Positions 16,374 through 26,141 of a DNA stretch of 64,000 nucleotides are shown in pieces. Both the position numbers and the translations under genes were made by a program. A model generated the notes under the pieces. That model saw nothing but the letters and a program-made list of their open reading frames with translations. It did not search any database and had not been told where the DNA came from. Source of the DNA: Muribaculaceae bacterium. Lineage in GTDB: Bacteria; Bacteroidota; Bacteroidia; Bacteroidales; Muribaculaceae. The DNA lies in NCBI GenBank assembly GCA_017553785.1, contig JAFZKD010000046.1, positions 1-64,000 of the forward strand, given 5' to 3'. The first letter of the stretch is position 1. Each line of letters begins with the position of its first letter.

Positions 16374-19259
16374 TCACTTTGTCTTATAAATATCATCTTT
16401 TTTCAATCTAACAATTGTTCCATAGCGTGACAATTCTTTCATATCAAGTGTCTTGACATTGCCAACTATAAACAGTTGATAAGGCTGGTCCTTAACGTTC
16501 TGACGATAAAACGATTCTACATCCTCCCGCATCAGTGTGGGCAACAATTCAGCGTTTGCCGTGTTGATATCGCATGTATAACCTATCCGCTCCGACATGG
16601 CAATTTTCAATGGTTTACCACGAAAACTTGGATAACTGTTGTTGATATCATTGAGCAGACTCTGCCGGGCCACACCCAAATTCTCAACATTCATCGGCAT
16701 ATCGTTAACCAGTGAGTCGAGCACCGAAATCGCCTGCATCGACTTGTCTCCTTGAGTAGCCACAAATGCCACATAGCCACTCGGAGACGTGGAATGGGCA
16801 AGCGAGGGAGTCAATGATACTCCCTGCGCCGCATAAGCCATTGAACGGAATTCGCGAACCTCCTGGAACAGCACCGATGACATGCCGCCGCCAAAGTATT
16901 CTCCCCACGCCTCGAGACATGCCCTGTCACGGTCACTAACCACCTCGGCCAACGGTCGATACAGGCCGATGATAGTCTGTCGTGACTTGGGCAAATCAAA
17001 CACATAAACAGTCTTGGCAACAGGGGTCTCAAGTGTTATTTCCTGAACAGGATTCTCTTCCGTTCCCCTGAGTTGAGGCAACTGACCCGATATCATGTCA
17101 GCCACTTGTATAGCGGGCAGATTCCCGCTGTAACAAATATCACAACGGCAATCATACAAACGCTTGAACGATGCGATGAGATCAGCGGCCTTCAGTTTCT
17201 TCAACTCTTTGGATGTCAGTCTAGTGAGATAAGAAGAACGTGTTCCTCGCGCTACTTTTTCGAGTAATGCCTTGAACACCTCGGTATTCTCGTCCCAGAA
17301 AGACTTTTCGCTTGGGCCTGAAGCATCCTTGACTGACTCAAACTTTTCCTCGTCAGCCTTCATGCGCTCAAGAAAATGTCCCATCAGGCGCAACGACTCC
17401 TCCAAATTCTTGTCCTCGCCTGTGACAAGCAGCGATACCATCTGTTCATCGGCATTTATTTCAATTTGAGTTCCAAGTTGTTGCATCGCCATACCAAGAT
17501 CCTTGACACTCAAAGAATCGGTACCCAGTTCAAGTACATAATCGGCTGCCGCACCAAGCAACTTGTCATGCATGGATCCCTTGTGGAAATTAAACACGAG
17601 GGTAAAATAGCCGTTCATCGGATTGGGACCGGCATAGAGCTGATTACCGTTTCCTAGTTTCATTTTTACGGCATCATTATTAAAATCAAGCAGTTTTGGA
17701 GCAAAATCCTTAACTGGCAGTTGCTCCAACCTCCTGGCAAACTCTGATTTCTCGTCACTGTGTTGTGGCTTGACGGGTGTGTATTCCGGCTTGGCGATCT
17801 GCTCGGCCGGAACACGACCGTTCTTCTTGTGGAAACGGTAAAAGTTGTCGGTGAAATACTTACGGGCTACACGTGTAACATCGTCACGAGTGACATCCAC
17901 CACACTTGACGACAAACGCATCATCTCGCTCCATGACACGCCTGCCGACATGGCTTCAACCATCTTCTCGCTACGTTTGGTAATTGTCTCCAGCTCCCTC
18001 TCGTTTTCACTGGCAATCATCTTCTTGACCACCAGCAATTGCTCATCGGTAAAATCGCCGTTTTTCAGTTTTTCCAACTGTTCCAGACACAAATTCTCGG
18101 CTGTCTTGACCCGGCACAGCAGTTTGGGCACCACTATCACTGCGAGCGCCGATGTCTGGTTCAGCCCAATACTCTGGGCCATAGACATATATACACGATT
18201 ATTATTGGTCAAATCATCTAGTAGGCCGGTTTTGTTCTCATTATTCAGCAGGGCCAGCGCCACCTTCATAGCAGGAGCGTCGGCATCATAGTCGGTTGGA
18301 CCACGGAACACCATCGCGCTCATACCGATAATGGGCATCGGGAACTTGAATTTCTCCACGGGTTGACCCACGATCGCAGGTGCGACAATCTTTTCACGAA
18401 CAGGCTTAACACCACGCTCCAACCGGCCAAAAGTGCGTTCCAGCAACGGCAACAGATTCTCCTTGTCAATATCGCCCGAAAGCACTAGTCCCATATTGGA
18501 GGCCACATAGTATTTCTTATAGAATGCTTCCATGTCAGACTGTCGCGGGTTCTTCAGATTCTCGGTACTTCCGATGACAGAATAAGCATATGGTGTTCCA
18601 GCAAAGAACTTGCCCGCCACCTGCTCCAGCATCATGGCCGCAGGATTGTCGGTGTACATGTTCTTCTCCTCATAGACAGTCTCCAGCTCGCCCTGGAACA
18701 AACGGAACACGGGATGAATCAGCCTATGGCTATTCAGTTCGCACCACTGCTCGATGAATTGTGGCGAGAAGGTATTGTGATAATAAGTGAAATCATAGGA
18801 CGTACCGGCGTTCAGACTTGAACCGCCATACTTGGAGATCAGCCGGTTGAACTCGTTAGGAATCGCATACTGCGACGCTTTCATGTTCAGCTCATTGATT
18901 GCATGTTGAATGCTTTTTCTTTGCTTTGGGTCGATAGTGTTGGACAGTTCATCATATTTCATTGAAATTGAATCCAAATACACCCGCTCGGCAGCATAAT
19001 CTACGGTTCCCAGTTCATCGGTACCCTTGAACATGATGTGCTCAAAATAGTGGGCGATTCCCGTGTTGGGGCAATCCACGGCTCCAGCGTTGACAACGAC
19101 AGCACCAAACACTTTAGGCTGGCTGTGATCCACATTGAGCCACACCTTCATGCCGTTCCCCAACTCAAACTCATGAACCTGCAACTCAGGAGATTGCTGT
19201 GCCATCACCATCATCGAGGTGAAAAAGCATATCACGACAGAAAAATAGATTCGTCTCAT
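16374..19259 (-). CDS. M16 family zinc protease (pitrilysin/insulinase type), exported
   Basis: 961 residues from ATG 19259 (MRRIYFSVVICFFTSMMVMA, signal peptide); an in-frame ATG at 19304 would spoil the signal. The inverted zinc motif HYFEH occurs near residue 62 with the downstream glutamate in ETVYEEKN, so the N-terminal M16 domain should be active. The second half is a degenerate M16_C-rich tandem, giving the usual two-lobed clamshell of about 950 residues. The family degrades peptides in the periplasm. It has its own promoter just after the terminator of the upstream isomerase gene. The 248-base gap downstream (16126-16373) is AT-rich and shows only the next gene's promoter. Confidence 0.93.
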   Translation of the reverse strand: MRRIYFSVVICFFTSMMVMAQQSPELQVHEFELGNGMKVWLNVDHSQPKVFGAVVVNAGAVDCPNTGIAHYFEHIMFKGTDELGTVDYAAERVYLDSISMKYDELSNTIDPKQRKSIQHAINELNMKASQYAIPNEFNRLISKYGGSSLNAGTSYDFTYYHNTFSPQFIEQWCELNSHRLIHPVFRLFQGELETVYEEKNMYTDNPAAMMLEQVAGKFFAGTPYAYSVIGSTENLKNPRQSDMEAFYKKYYVASNMGLVLSGDIDKENLLPLLERTFGRLERGVKPVREKIVAPAIVGQPVEKFKFPMPIIGMSAMVFRGPTDYDADAPAMKVALALLNNENKTGLLDDLTNNNRVYMSMAQSIGLNQTSALAVIVVPKLLCRVKTAENLCLEQLEKLKNGDFTDEQLLVVKKMIASENERELETITKRSEKMVEAMSAGVSWSEMMRLSSSVVDVTRDDVTRVARKYFTDNFYRFHKKNGRVPAEQIAKPEYTPVKPQHSDEKSEFARRLEQLPVKDFAPKLLDFNNDAVKMKLGNGNQLYAGPNPMNGYFTLVFNFHKGSMHDKLLGAAADYVLELGTDSLSVKDLGMAMQQLGTQIEINADEQMVSLLVTGEDKNLEESLRLMGHFLERMKADEEKFESVKDASGPSEKSFWDENTEVFKALLEKVARGTRSSYLTRLTSKELKKLKAADLIASFKRLYDCRCDICYSGNLPAIQVADMISGQLPQLRGTEENPVQEITLETPVAKTVYVFDLPKSRQTIIGLYRPLAEVVSDRDRACLEAWGEYFGGGMSSVLFQEVREFRSMAYAAQGVSLTPSLAHSTSPSGYVAFVATQGDKSMQAISVLDSLVNDMPMNVENLGVARQSLLNDINNSYPSFRGKPLKIAMSERIGYTCDINTANAELLPTLMREDVESFYRQNVKDQPYQLFIVGNVKTLDMKELSRYGTIVRLKKDDIYKTK

Positions 19260-19385
19260 ATTTATTATTTTGGTATTATTTCCGAACAAATGAAGAATCT
19301 CCAAAAAGCGATCCCAGTTGACACAATGGGGAAAACTTAATTATTCATTAGGTTCTTCTATTCATATTCTATAAAAATATATACG

Positions 19386-19416
19386 CAAAAGTATAAAAAA
19401 AACTATCCGCGCCAAA
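19386..19416 (-). promoter_or_regulatory. Promoter of the M16 protease gene
   Basis: Minus strand: TTTG (19413-19416), 19 bases, TACTTTTG (19386-19393). It lies just beyond the upstream terminator and gives a leader of about 120 bases. Confidence 0.75.
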
Positions 19417-19425
19417 ACACCTGAA

Positions 19426-19465
19426 CAAAAAAAGTCCCACGAGAAAAACAATTCTCGCGGGACTT
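19426..19465 (-). terminator. Terminator of the PpiC-type isomerase gene
   Basis: Minus strand: AAGTCCCGCGAGAAT pairs with TTCTCGTGGGACTT around a short loop and runs into TTTTTTTG. Confidence 0.9.
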
Positions 19466-19483
19466 CGTATAAAGGATGCTTTA

Positions 19484-21406
19484 TTATTTGACTTTCTTCA
19501 AGACCTTCTTGTTAATCTTGGCAGGATACTTGACGCTGAGTTCTTCTTTCCAGCGCTGCTCGAGAACATCTTGGAAATCGCTTGTTACGGCACCGCGCAC
19601 ATCGGCCATTTCCTCAGGCTCAGTAAGGATCTTACCTTCAAGAATCATGAACTCCTCATAACCTTTGCGCTCAGGTTTGTCTCCCGTGCGGAAGGCAAGG
19701 TAGTCGGCAAAGGGGTTCTCACCTTGTTTCACTACCATACGCTCCATGCGGATTTCGTTGCCATACTTTTTGTGCAACGCATCGGTCAGCGTATCGCTAG
19801 CAAAGTTCTTGATGTCGGCCTTCACCAAATTCAGCACAGAGTCATTCTTGGCACTCAAGATAATGCCCTTGAAGTGAGGCTCATCCCAACTGTATTTTGC
19901 ACGATTCTCGGCAAAAAGCCGCTCCAGTCCGAGGGTATCTTTATTTGCGGCTTTCCACACGCGGCGGTTACTGATTTCGAACAGCAGCATGCCATCACGA
20001 TACTCGTTTATCAGATTCCGGTACTCGGGATTGCTGTTCACCAGCTCATGAGCATGATAATCAGCTAATTTCTTCTCGGCGATAGCATCCACATTTGAGA
20101 GGATATAATTTTTAGCCGATTCCACACCAGGGATATAGGCTTTGAGATTCATCATCGGATACAAAGCCGATACAGGAACCGACTTGTTGTTACCGTAATT
20201 GAACAGAGGCAACGACGCGTTCTTGATGGTTTGAGCCACAAAGGTCGAGTCATACTGACCACCATTGGCATTCAAAGCATTGGTCAGGAAGGCGTCTAGA
20301 CCAGAATTAAGTTTGAAATCATACTTGCTCTTGAGGTCGTTGAGACGACGCTCACGGATGAGGTTGGCGCGCCCGTCACGGCTAATAGCCCTCTCGATAG
20401 TGGGGCGAAGGTCGCTGAGCGAAGGAACGCCATGGGCTTCCTTCTTGATGATGTGGTAACCGAACTGAGTTGCGAAGGGTTCGCTGATTTCGCCATCAGC
20501 AAGAGAGAAAGCGATGTCCTCGAACGGCTGAACCATACGACCACGTCCAAACCAGCCCAAGTCACCACCGCGCTTAGCGGACTGGTCCTGTGACTCTTTC
20601 TGAGCCATCTCTTCAAAGTTGGCTCCAGCCTTAAGCAAAGCGTAGATTGAGTCAATCTGGTTCTTGCAAACGGCCTTCTGCTCTTCGGTCGCATCCTTGG
20701 GGAACAACTTGAGGATATGCTTGGCGTGAACGTCATTGCGGTCACGGACATTATTCACGCGTATCATGTGAACTCCGAACTGCGTCGTAAAAGGCTTTGA
20801 GATTTGACCTACAGGAGTGTTGTAAAGCTCATTCTCAAAATCATAGGGAAACATTCCCGAGCTAACATAACCATAGTGGCCACGGTTGCGGGGCTTTGAG
20901 GGATCACTGGAGAATCGCTCAACCAGGTCTTCCCAATTCTCGCCATTCAGCAGACATGTGCGAATGCTGTCCATCCTGTTGATGTTCTCTTGCGTCATCT
21001 CGGTATTATCTCCAATGGGCAGCATGAAGTGGTCAATGTCGATCTCTTTCTTGTAACGCTCATAGGACTCATTGATCATCTGCCACTGATAGGTAGTGTC
21101 CTCGACCATATAGGGGGCGGCGAGATCCTTCTGATAACCTTCGAATTCCTTAATGAACGCCTGAGTGGTGTCAATTCCGGCAGCCTCGGCATCCGCAACC
21201 TTTTGCTTGTAAAGCACAAAGCGGTCAAGATACTGTTCGAGCGTTTCCTTTTCGATTTGCTGTTGATTGTTTTTGTGATAAAGATACTCAAACTCCGAGA
21301 GTTTGATGTCCTTGCCGTTGATGGTCATGAGAACAGGATCCCCCTTTGCAATAGCGAGGATCGCAGTACCCAACAGCAACGAAGAAATCAAGAGTTTTGC
21401 TTTCAT
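19484..21406 (-). CDS. Periplasmic peptidyl-prolyl isomerase with two parvulin domains
   Basis: 640 residues. Signal peptide 1-20 (LLISSLLLGTAILAIA). A short N-terminal chaperone part (DPVLMTINGKDIKLSEFEYL) is followed by two rotamase domains: residues about 125-225 (GHYGYVSSGMFPYDFENELY, GVHMIRV) and 228-330 (HAKHILKLFP, RGGDLGWFGRGRMVQPFEDI, FGYHIIKKEAHG). A long helical and beta C-terminal extension of about 300 residues ends in a lysine-rich tail. Role inferred: folding of envelope proteins. It differs from the 8340-9707 gene in its longer C-terminus. Monocistronic with a strong terminator; I see no clean promoter in the 226 bases before it. Confidence 0.9.
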   Translation of the reverse strand: MKAKLLISSLLLGTAILAIAKGDPVLMTINGKDIKLSEFEYLYHKNNQQQIEKETLEQYLDRFVLYKQKVADAEAAGIDTTQAFIKEFEGYQKDLAAPYMVEDTTYQWQMINESYERYKKEIDIDHFMLPIGDNTEMTQENINRMDSIRTCLLNGENWEDLVERFSSDPSKPRNRGHYGYVSSGMFPYDFENELYNTPVGQISKPFTTQFGVHMIRVNNVRDRNDVHAKHILKLFPKDATEEQKAVCKNQIDSIYALLKAGANFEEMAQKESQDQSAKRGGDLGWFGRGRMVQPFEDIAFSLADGEISEPFATQFGYHIIKKEAHGVPSLSDLRPTIERAISRDGRANLIRERRLNDLKSKYDFKLNSGLDAFLTNALNANGGQYDSTFVAQTIKNASLPLFNYGNNKSVPVSALYPMMNLKAYIPGVESAKNYILSNVDAIAEKKLADYHAHELVNSNPEYRNLINEYRDGMLLFEISNRRVWKAANKDTLGLERLFAENRAKYSWDEPHFKGIILSAKNDSVLNLVKADIKNFASDTLTDALHKKYGNEIRMERMVVKQGENPFADYLAFRTGDKPERKGYEEFMILEGKILTEPEEMADVRGAVTSDFQDVLEQRWKEELSVKYPAKINKKVLKKVK

Positions 21407-21632
21407 CTTTGTTGGTTTGAAATCTATATTTTACGTTTTTTCATTCTTTATTACTAATGTATAACGCACACGCACGCGAAAAATTATATCACGCGCGCAT
21501 TTTTTTATGTGAATCATCAGAAAAATGAGGTTATCACCAGGTTGTGACAGTCGTTTTCCCTGCTTTCAAATGAAAACCGGCTAGAGTGTGCCACACAGAC
21601 TCCGTTGGGCCATGATCAGTTTTTTGACCCTG

Positions 21633-23810
21633 TTAGTTACCCATCTCGCTGAGGAACTTGATGCGCACGAGACGGATTTCCTCCTCGGTGTAGTCATCGC
21701 CCAGCTCTTGCATGGCGGTCTCAATATCGTCGGTATCACTTTCCTTGAAGTACTCGAAGATATCCTCCTCTATGTCAGTGTCAATCACCTCATCAATGAA
21801 GTATGAGACATTGATTTTTGTGCCACTATAAACTATGGCTTCAAGTTCATCGAGCAATTCGTCAAAGTCAAGGTCTTTGCTTTCGGCAAGGGCATCAAGC
21901 GGCACTTTGCGGTCGATTGCGGTGATAAGTTCCACCTTGAGTTTGCTCTTGTTGGCCACAGTGCGCACGCGCATGTCCTCGGGACGCTCAATCTCATTCT
22001 CGTCCACATATTTTTTGATCAAGTCGATGAACTCCTTTCCGTAGCGCTTGGCCTTGCCTGGTCCAACGCCAGGAATGTTCTGCAGTTCCTCGATGGTAAT
22101 AGGATAGGTGGTTGCCATCGCGTCGAGAGAAGGTTCCTGGAAAATGACGTAGGTGGGTAGGCCATGCTGCTTGGCAATCTTGCGTCTCAAATCCTTAAGA
22201 ATGCTGAACAGTTGAGAATCAACCGCTCCGCTGCCTCCACCACGCAATTCTTCATCAAGCATCTCGGTATATTCGTTATCCTCGACAATCCAGAACTTCT
22301 CACGGCTCTTGTAGAAGTCTTTGCCCTTTTTTGTCACCTTGATAACGCCATAGTTCTCGATATCCTTGGCCAGGTAATCGGCAAACACACCTTGGCGAAT
22401 TACTGCCAGCAGAAACTTCTCGTCACGCTCGTCCTCGCATCCGAACACTTCAAGCTCATTGTGTTTGTAGCTCTGTATCTCGTTGGTGGCGTCACCCATC
22501 ATCACATGGGCCACATATTCGGGTTTGAAACGCTCGCGCAAGGCCAGTATCGTCTCGATGGCCGCACGCAGTGCGTCACCGGCCTCAACGCGTTTTTTGG
22601 GCTTAACGCAGTTGTCACAGTTACCACAATTATCCAAATCGTAGGTTTCGCCAAAATAATGCAGTAGAGAGCGACGGCGGCACACTGATGACTCAGCATA
22701 GTCTCGGGTCTCAAGCAGCAGTTGTTTACCAATCTCCTGCTCGGCAATCGGTTTGCCCTGCATGAACTTCTCGAGTTTGTCCAAATCCTTGCGGGAATAG
22801 AATGTGATACATTTGCCCTCGCCACCATCGCGGCCTGCTCGGCCGGTCTCTTGATAATACCCTTCCAGACTTTTGGGGATATCGTAGTGGATGACAAATC
22901 TCACATCGGGCTTGTCGATACCCATTCCGAATGCGATAGTGGCGACAATGACGTCAATATCCTCACTCAGGAACGCATCCTGATTAGCGCTGCGCACCTG
23001 ACTCTCCATACCGGCATGATAGGGCAACGCCTTGATATCGTTCAGTTTCAACACCTCGGCAAGTTCTTCCACCTTTTTGCGGCTCAAGCAATAGATAATG
23101 CCCGACTTACCCTCGTTGGCTTTGATGAACTTAATGATTTCACGGTCCACATCTTTAGACTTGGGACGCACCTCATAATAAAGATTTGGGCGGTTAAATG
23201 ATGACTTGAAGACCGCAGCCTCGGTCATGCCCAAATTCTTCTGGATATCGTGTTGCACCTTCGGGGTTGCGGTTGCCGTTAAGGCTATGATTGGGCGCAC
23301 CCCTATACGGTTAATGATGGGACGGATATTACGGTACTCGGGACGGAAGTCATGGCCCCATTCCGAAATACAGTGCGCTTCGTCAATGGCATAGAATGAA
23401 ATTGGCACATCCTTGAGAAATTCCACGTTCTCCTCTTTGGTAAGTGACTCAGGTGCCACATACAGCAGTTTGGTACGCCCACTACGCACATCCTCTTTCA
23501 CCGATTCGATGGCCTGCTTGGTAAGCGAGGAATTCATGAAGTGAGCAATACCGTCTTCCTCGCTATAGCTACGCATCGCGTCAACCTGATTCTTCATCAG
23601 GGCGATGAGCGGTGATATCACGATAGCTGTACCTTCCATGAGACGCGCCGGCAACTGATAGCACAAGGACTTGCCCCCACCTGTGGGCATAAGCACAAAT
23701 GTGTCATTCTCAGCTAGCAGGTTCTCGATAATCGCTTCCTGATTACCTTTAAATGTCTCAAAACCAAAGTACTCCTTTAGCGCCGAGGTCAACTTAGTAT
23801 TCTTCGCCAT
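21633..23810 (-). CDS. recQ: ATP-dependent DNA helicase RecQ
   Basis: 725 residues. Helicase motifs: QEAIIENLLAENDTFVLMPTGGGKSL (Q motif and Walker A), DEAH in YAIDEAHCISEWGHDFRPEY, TATATP, motif VI QETGRAGRDG. The zinc-binding RQC lead-in is CRRRSLLHYF...CGNCDNC. The RQC winged helix and an HRDC domain follow (PGVGPGKAKRYGKEFIDLI, residues about 540-620), then an acidic C-terminal extension of about 100 residues. It is a 3'-5' helicase in recombination and fork repair. It follows clpX but is separated by a terminator and has its own promoter. SSB-tip binding by RecQ is relevant to the DUF3127 protein at 1279. Confidence 0.96.
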   Translation of the reverse strand: MAKNTKLTSALKEYFGFETFKGNQEAIIENLLAENDTFVLMPTGGGKSLCYQLPARLMEGTAIVISPLIALMKNQVDAMRSYSEEDGIAHFMNSSLTKQAIESVKEDVRSGRTKLLYVAPESLTKEENVEFLKDVPISFYAIDEAHCISEWGHDFRPEYRNIRPIINRIGVRPIIALTATATPKVQHDIQKNLGMTEAAVFKSSFNRPNLYYEVRPKSKDVDREIIKFIKANEGKSGIIYCLSRKKVEELAEVLKLNDIKALPYHAGMESQVRSANQDAFLSEDIDVIVATIAFGMGIDKPDVRFVIHYDIPKSLEGYYQETGRAGRDGGEGKCITFYSRKDLDKLEKFMQGKPIAEQEIGKQLLLETRDYAESSVCRRRSLLHYFGETYDLDNCGNCDNCVKPKKRVEAGDALRAAIETILALRERFKPEYVAHVMMGDATNEIQSYKHNELEVFGCEDERDEKFLLAVIRQGVFADYLAKDIENYGVIKVTKKGKDFYKSREKFWIVEDNEYTEMLDEELRGGGSGAVDSQLFSILKDLRRKIAKQHGLPTYVIFQEPSLDAMATTYPITIEELQNIPGVGPGKAKRYGKEFIDLIKKYVDENEIERPEDMRVRTVANKSKLKVELITAIDRKVPLDALAESKDLDFDELLDELEAIVYSGTKINVSYFIDEVIDTDIEEDIFEYFKESDTDDIETAMQELGDDYTEEEIRLVRIKFLSEMGN

Positions 23811-23841
23811 AATTCAAGGTTTAGAGTTACAATGATTTTAC

Positions 23842-23872
23842 AAATTTAGTGCTTTTTGTTGAATTGCGCAAT
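23842..23872 (-). promoter_or_regulatory. Promoter of recQ
   Basis: Minus strand: TTG (23870-23872), 20 bases, TAAATTTG (23842-23849). The leader is about 25-30 bases. Confidence 0.7.
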
Positions 23873-23884
23873 TTTTTTCATGAA

Positions 23885-23949
23885 AAAAACAAATAAACCT
23901 GTCCAACGGACATTTCAGTTTTCAAATCCATTGGACAGGCCATGTTCTT
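23885..23949 (-). terminator. Terminator of clpX
   Basis: Minus strand: CCTGTCCAATGGA and TCCGTTGGACAGG form a 13-base stem with one wobble around a 26-base loop, followed by TTTATTTGTTTTTTT. Confidence 0.8.
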
Positions 23950-23960
23950 GTTAATGCGAT

Positions 23961-25208
23961 TTATATGCTTTGACCCAGAATCTCAAAATTAGACTTTGAC
24001 AACTGGCTCTCGGCAAAGTCCCGTGTGAGCACATAGCGTTTCTTGCCCAACGTCGGCGCCTGATACATTACATCGATCATAATGGTCTCGAACAGGCTCC
24101 TCAGGCCGCGGGCGCCCAACTTATACTCAATCGACTTGTCCACGATAAACCCGAGCACGTCATCCTCGATCACGAGCTCTACCCCATCCATCTCAAGCAG
24201 TTTTTTGTACTGTCGCACGATGGCATTCTTGGGTTCGGTAAGGATTCGCAACAAGGCGTCACGGTCCAATGGCTCCAGATTGGTGAGAATGGGTAGTCGT
24301 CCGATAATCTCAGGAATCAAGCCATAACTGCGCAGGTCTTGTGGGGCGACAAAATGCAGCAACTTGTCACGGTCGGCTTTGCTCACATGATTTGCGGCAC
24401 CAAAACCCACCACATGGGTGTTCAATCGTTGGGCGATTTTGCGCTCGATGCCCTCGAATGCGCCACCGCAAATGAAGAGAATGTTCTTGGTGTCGACGGC
24501 AATCATCTTTTGCTCGGGGTGCTTGCGCCCACCCTGAGGGGGAACATTGACCACCGAACCCTCGAGCAGTTTGAGCAAACCCTGTTGCACACCCTCGCCA
24601 CTCACGTCTCTCGTGATAGAGGGGTTATCACCCTTACGGGCTATTTTGTCTATCTCATCGATAAATACGATACCCCGCTCGGCCTCAGCCACATTATAAT
24701 CACACGCGGCCAGCAGACGTGTCAACAGGCTCTCGATATCCTCTCCCACATAGCCGGCCTCGGTCAACACAGTAGCATCAACGATGGCAAAGGGCACCTT
24801 GAGCATGCGGGCGATTGTCTTGGCAAGCAGTGTCTTACCCGTACCGGTAGGTCCCACGATGATAATATTGCTTTTCTCGATGTCGATCTCATCATCACGT
24901 TTCTGATTCAGACGCTTGTAGTGGTTATATACCGCTACGGACAAGTATCGTTTGGCCGTCTCCTGTCCAATAACATACTGGTCAAGATAGGACTTGATCT
25001 CCTCTGGCTTGGGCAACGACTTCATGTCGAGGTCGCTCAAGGTTGCCGACCTCACCTTATTAAGGTATTCATGGGACAGTTCCACAGCACGCTCGGCACA
25101 CTCATTGCAGATGCAACCGTTCATGCCTGGCAACATCAACTCTACCTCACGGTCACTGCGACCGCAAAAACTGCAATATAACGAATTACTTTCTTTCTTT
25201 TTGGCCAT
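23961..25208 (-). CDS. clpX: ATP-dependent Clp protease ATP-binding subunit ClpX
   Basis: 415 residues. The N-terminal zinc-binding domain has Cys-12, Cys-15, Cys-34 and Cys-37. Walker A is [15 protein letters not shown] and Walker [13 protein letters not shown]. The pore-loop [11 protein letters not shown] and the sensor/arginine block [14 protein letters not shown]...GARGLRS are present. ClpX unfolds tagged proteins and feeds ClpP in the cytosol. It starts eight bases after the clpP stop, so the two subunits are co-transcribed, and it ends at a strong terminator. Length and motifs are normal. Confidence 0.97.
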   Translation of the reverse strand: MAKKKESNSLYCSFCGRSDREVELMLPGMNGCICNECAERAVELSHEYLNKVRSATLSDLDMKSLPKPEEIKSYLDQYVIGQETAKRYLSVAVYNHYKRLNQKRDDEIDIEKSNIIIVGPTGTGKTLLAKTIARMLKVPFAIVDATVLTEAGYVGEDIESLLTRLLAACDYNVAEAERGIVFIDEIDKIARKGDNPSITRDVSGEGVQQGLLKLLEGSVVNVPPQGGRKHPEQKMIAVDTKNILFICGGAFEGIERKIAQRLNTHVVGFGAANHVSKADRDKLLHFVAPQDLRSYGLIPEIIGRLPILTNLEPLDRDALLRILTEPKNAIVRQYKKLLEMDGVELVIEDDVLGFIVDKSIEYKLGARGLRSLFETIMIDVMYQAPTLGKKRYVLTRDFAESQLSKSNFEILGQSI

Positions 25209-25216
25209 GGTTAAAC

Positions 25217-25918
25217 TTATTCGGCTTTATTCTCGGCAGGAGCGGCAGGGGTCTCGCGAATGAGCACCTTATCAATCATGCCATAATCCTTGGCTTCGGC
25301 TGCTGTCATCCAGTAGTCACGGTCACTGTCGGCATACACCTTGTCATAGGGCTGTCCCGAATGGTCGCTGATGATGGTGTACAGTTCCTGCTTGAGCTTG
25401 AGAATCTCACGGGACGTGATTTCGATGTCCGATGCCTGGCCGCTGATTCCGCCCATGGGCTGATGAATCATCACACGGCTGTGCTTCAGGGCGAAACGCT
25501 TGTCCTTCTGACCTGCCACAAGCAGCACTGCAGCCATCGAGGCCGCCATACCTGTACAGATGGTCGAAACGTCACTCTGGATATACTGCATCGTGTCATA
25601 GATACCCAATCCGGCATATACCGAACCGCCGGGAGAATTGATGTACAGAGAGATATCCTTGCCAGGATCCGAGCTGTCGAGATACAGCAGCTGGGCCTGG
25701 ATAACATTTGCGGTATAATCGTCCACCTGTGTGCCCAAGAAGATGATGCGGTCCATCATCAGGCGTGAGAACACGTCAAGCTGTGTGACGTTAAGCTTGC
25801 GTTCCTCCATGATAGTCGGGGAAATGTAGTTGTTTGACACGCCAGCAGCAAACTGGTCCAGTGCGAGTCCGTTCATGCCCAGATGATGTACGGCAAATTT
25901 TCTGAAATCGTTTTCCAT
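25217..25918 (-). CDS. clpP: ATP-dependent Clp protease proteolytic subunit ClpP
   Basis: 233 residues, slightly long because of a 35-residue N-terminal stretch that may be processed. The catalytic triad is visible: Ser-127 in GMAASMAAV, His-152 in VMIHQPMGG, Asp-201 in DSDRDYWM. It forms the tetradecameric peptidase chamber partnered with ClpX. Start ATG 25918 lies about 20 bases from a TATCTTTG element. Trigger factor, ClpP and ClpX in this order is a widespread arrangement, though here a hairpin separates trigger factor from clpP. Confidence 0.97.
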   Translation of the reverse strand: MENDFRKFAVHHLGMNGLALDQFAAGVSNNYISPTIMEERKLNVTQLDVFSRLMMDRIIFLGTQVDDYTANVIQAQLLYLDSSDPGKDISLYINSPGGSVYAGLGIYDTMQYIQSDVSTICTGMAASMAAVLLVAGQKDKRFALKHSRVMIHQPMGGISGQASDIEITSREILKLKQELYTIISDHSGQPYDKVYADSDRDYWMTAAEAKDYGMIDKVLIRETPAAPAENKAE

Positions 25919-25945
25919 AAATCTATACTTTTAAAAATTTTTGTT

Positions 25946-25953
25946 CAAAGATA
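25946..25953 (-). promoter_or_regulatory. -7 element upstream of clpP
   Basis: Minus-strand TATCTTTG, a full match to TAnnTTTG. No good -33 TTTG is visible at the expected distance. Confidence 0.5.
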
Positions 25954-26048
25954 ATATTTTTTTCTCAATCCAGCATCATGATATGCCACTTTTTTATCTT
26001 CAATCAATAATCAGATAGATTAGTAAGAACAAAAACCAAGCCAACACC

Positions 26049-26080
26049 TAAACATGACAAAAGGTGACAAAACATGACAG
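26049..26080. repeat. 10-base tandem TGACAAAA-type repeat
   Basis: Three consecutive units of the type ATGACAAAA / GGTGACAAAA / CATGACAG lie in the trigger factor-clpP gap, directly beyond the hairpin. Confidence 0.5.
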
Positions 26081-26116
26081 GCAGGGCAAAGTGGTCTCAC
26101 GACTACCTTGCCCCGC
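26081..26116 (-). terminator. Hairpin after trigger factor gene
   Basis: Minus strand GCGGGGCAAGGTAGTC and its imperfect complement form a long stem with a small loop, followed by TGTCATGTTTTG. The T-run is interrupted. Confidence 0.6.
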
Positions 26117-26141
26117 ACAATCAATTACCTAATACTATGAA

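Noticed and set aside
24339..25181. 280-codon plus-strand frame opposite clpX
   Set aside because: Mirror frame within a highly conserved gene; no recognisable domain.
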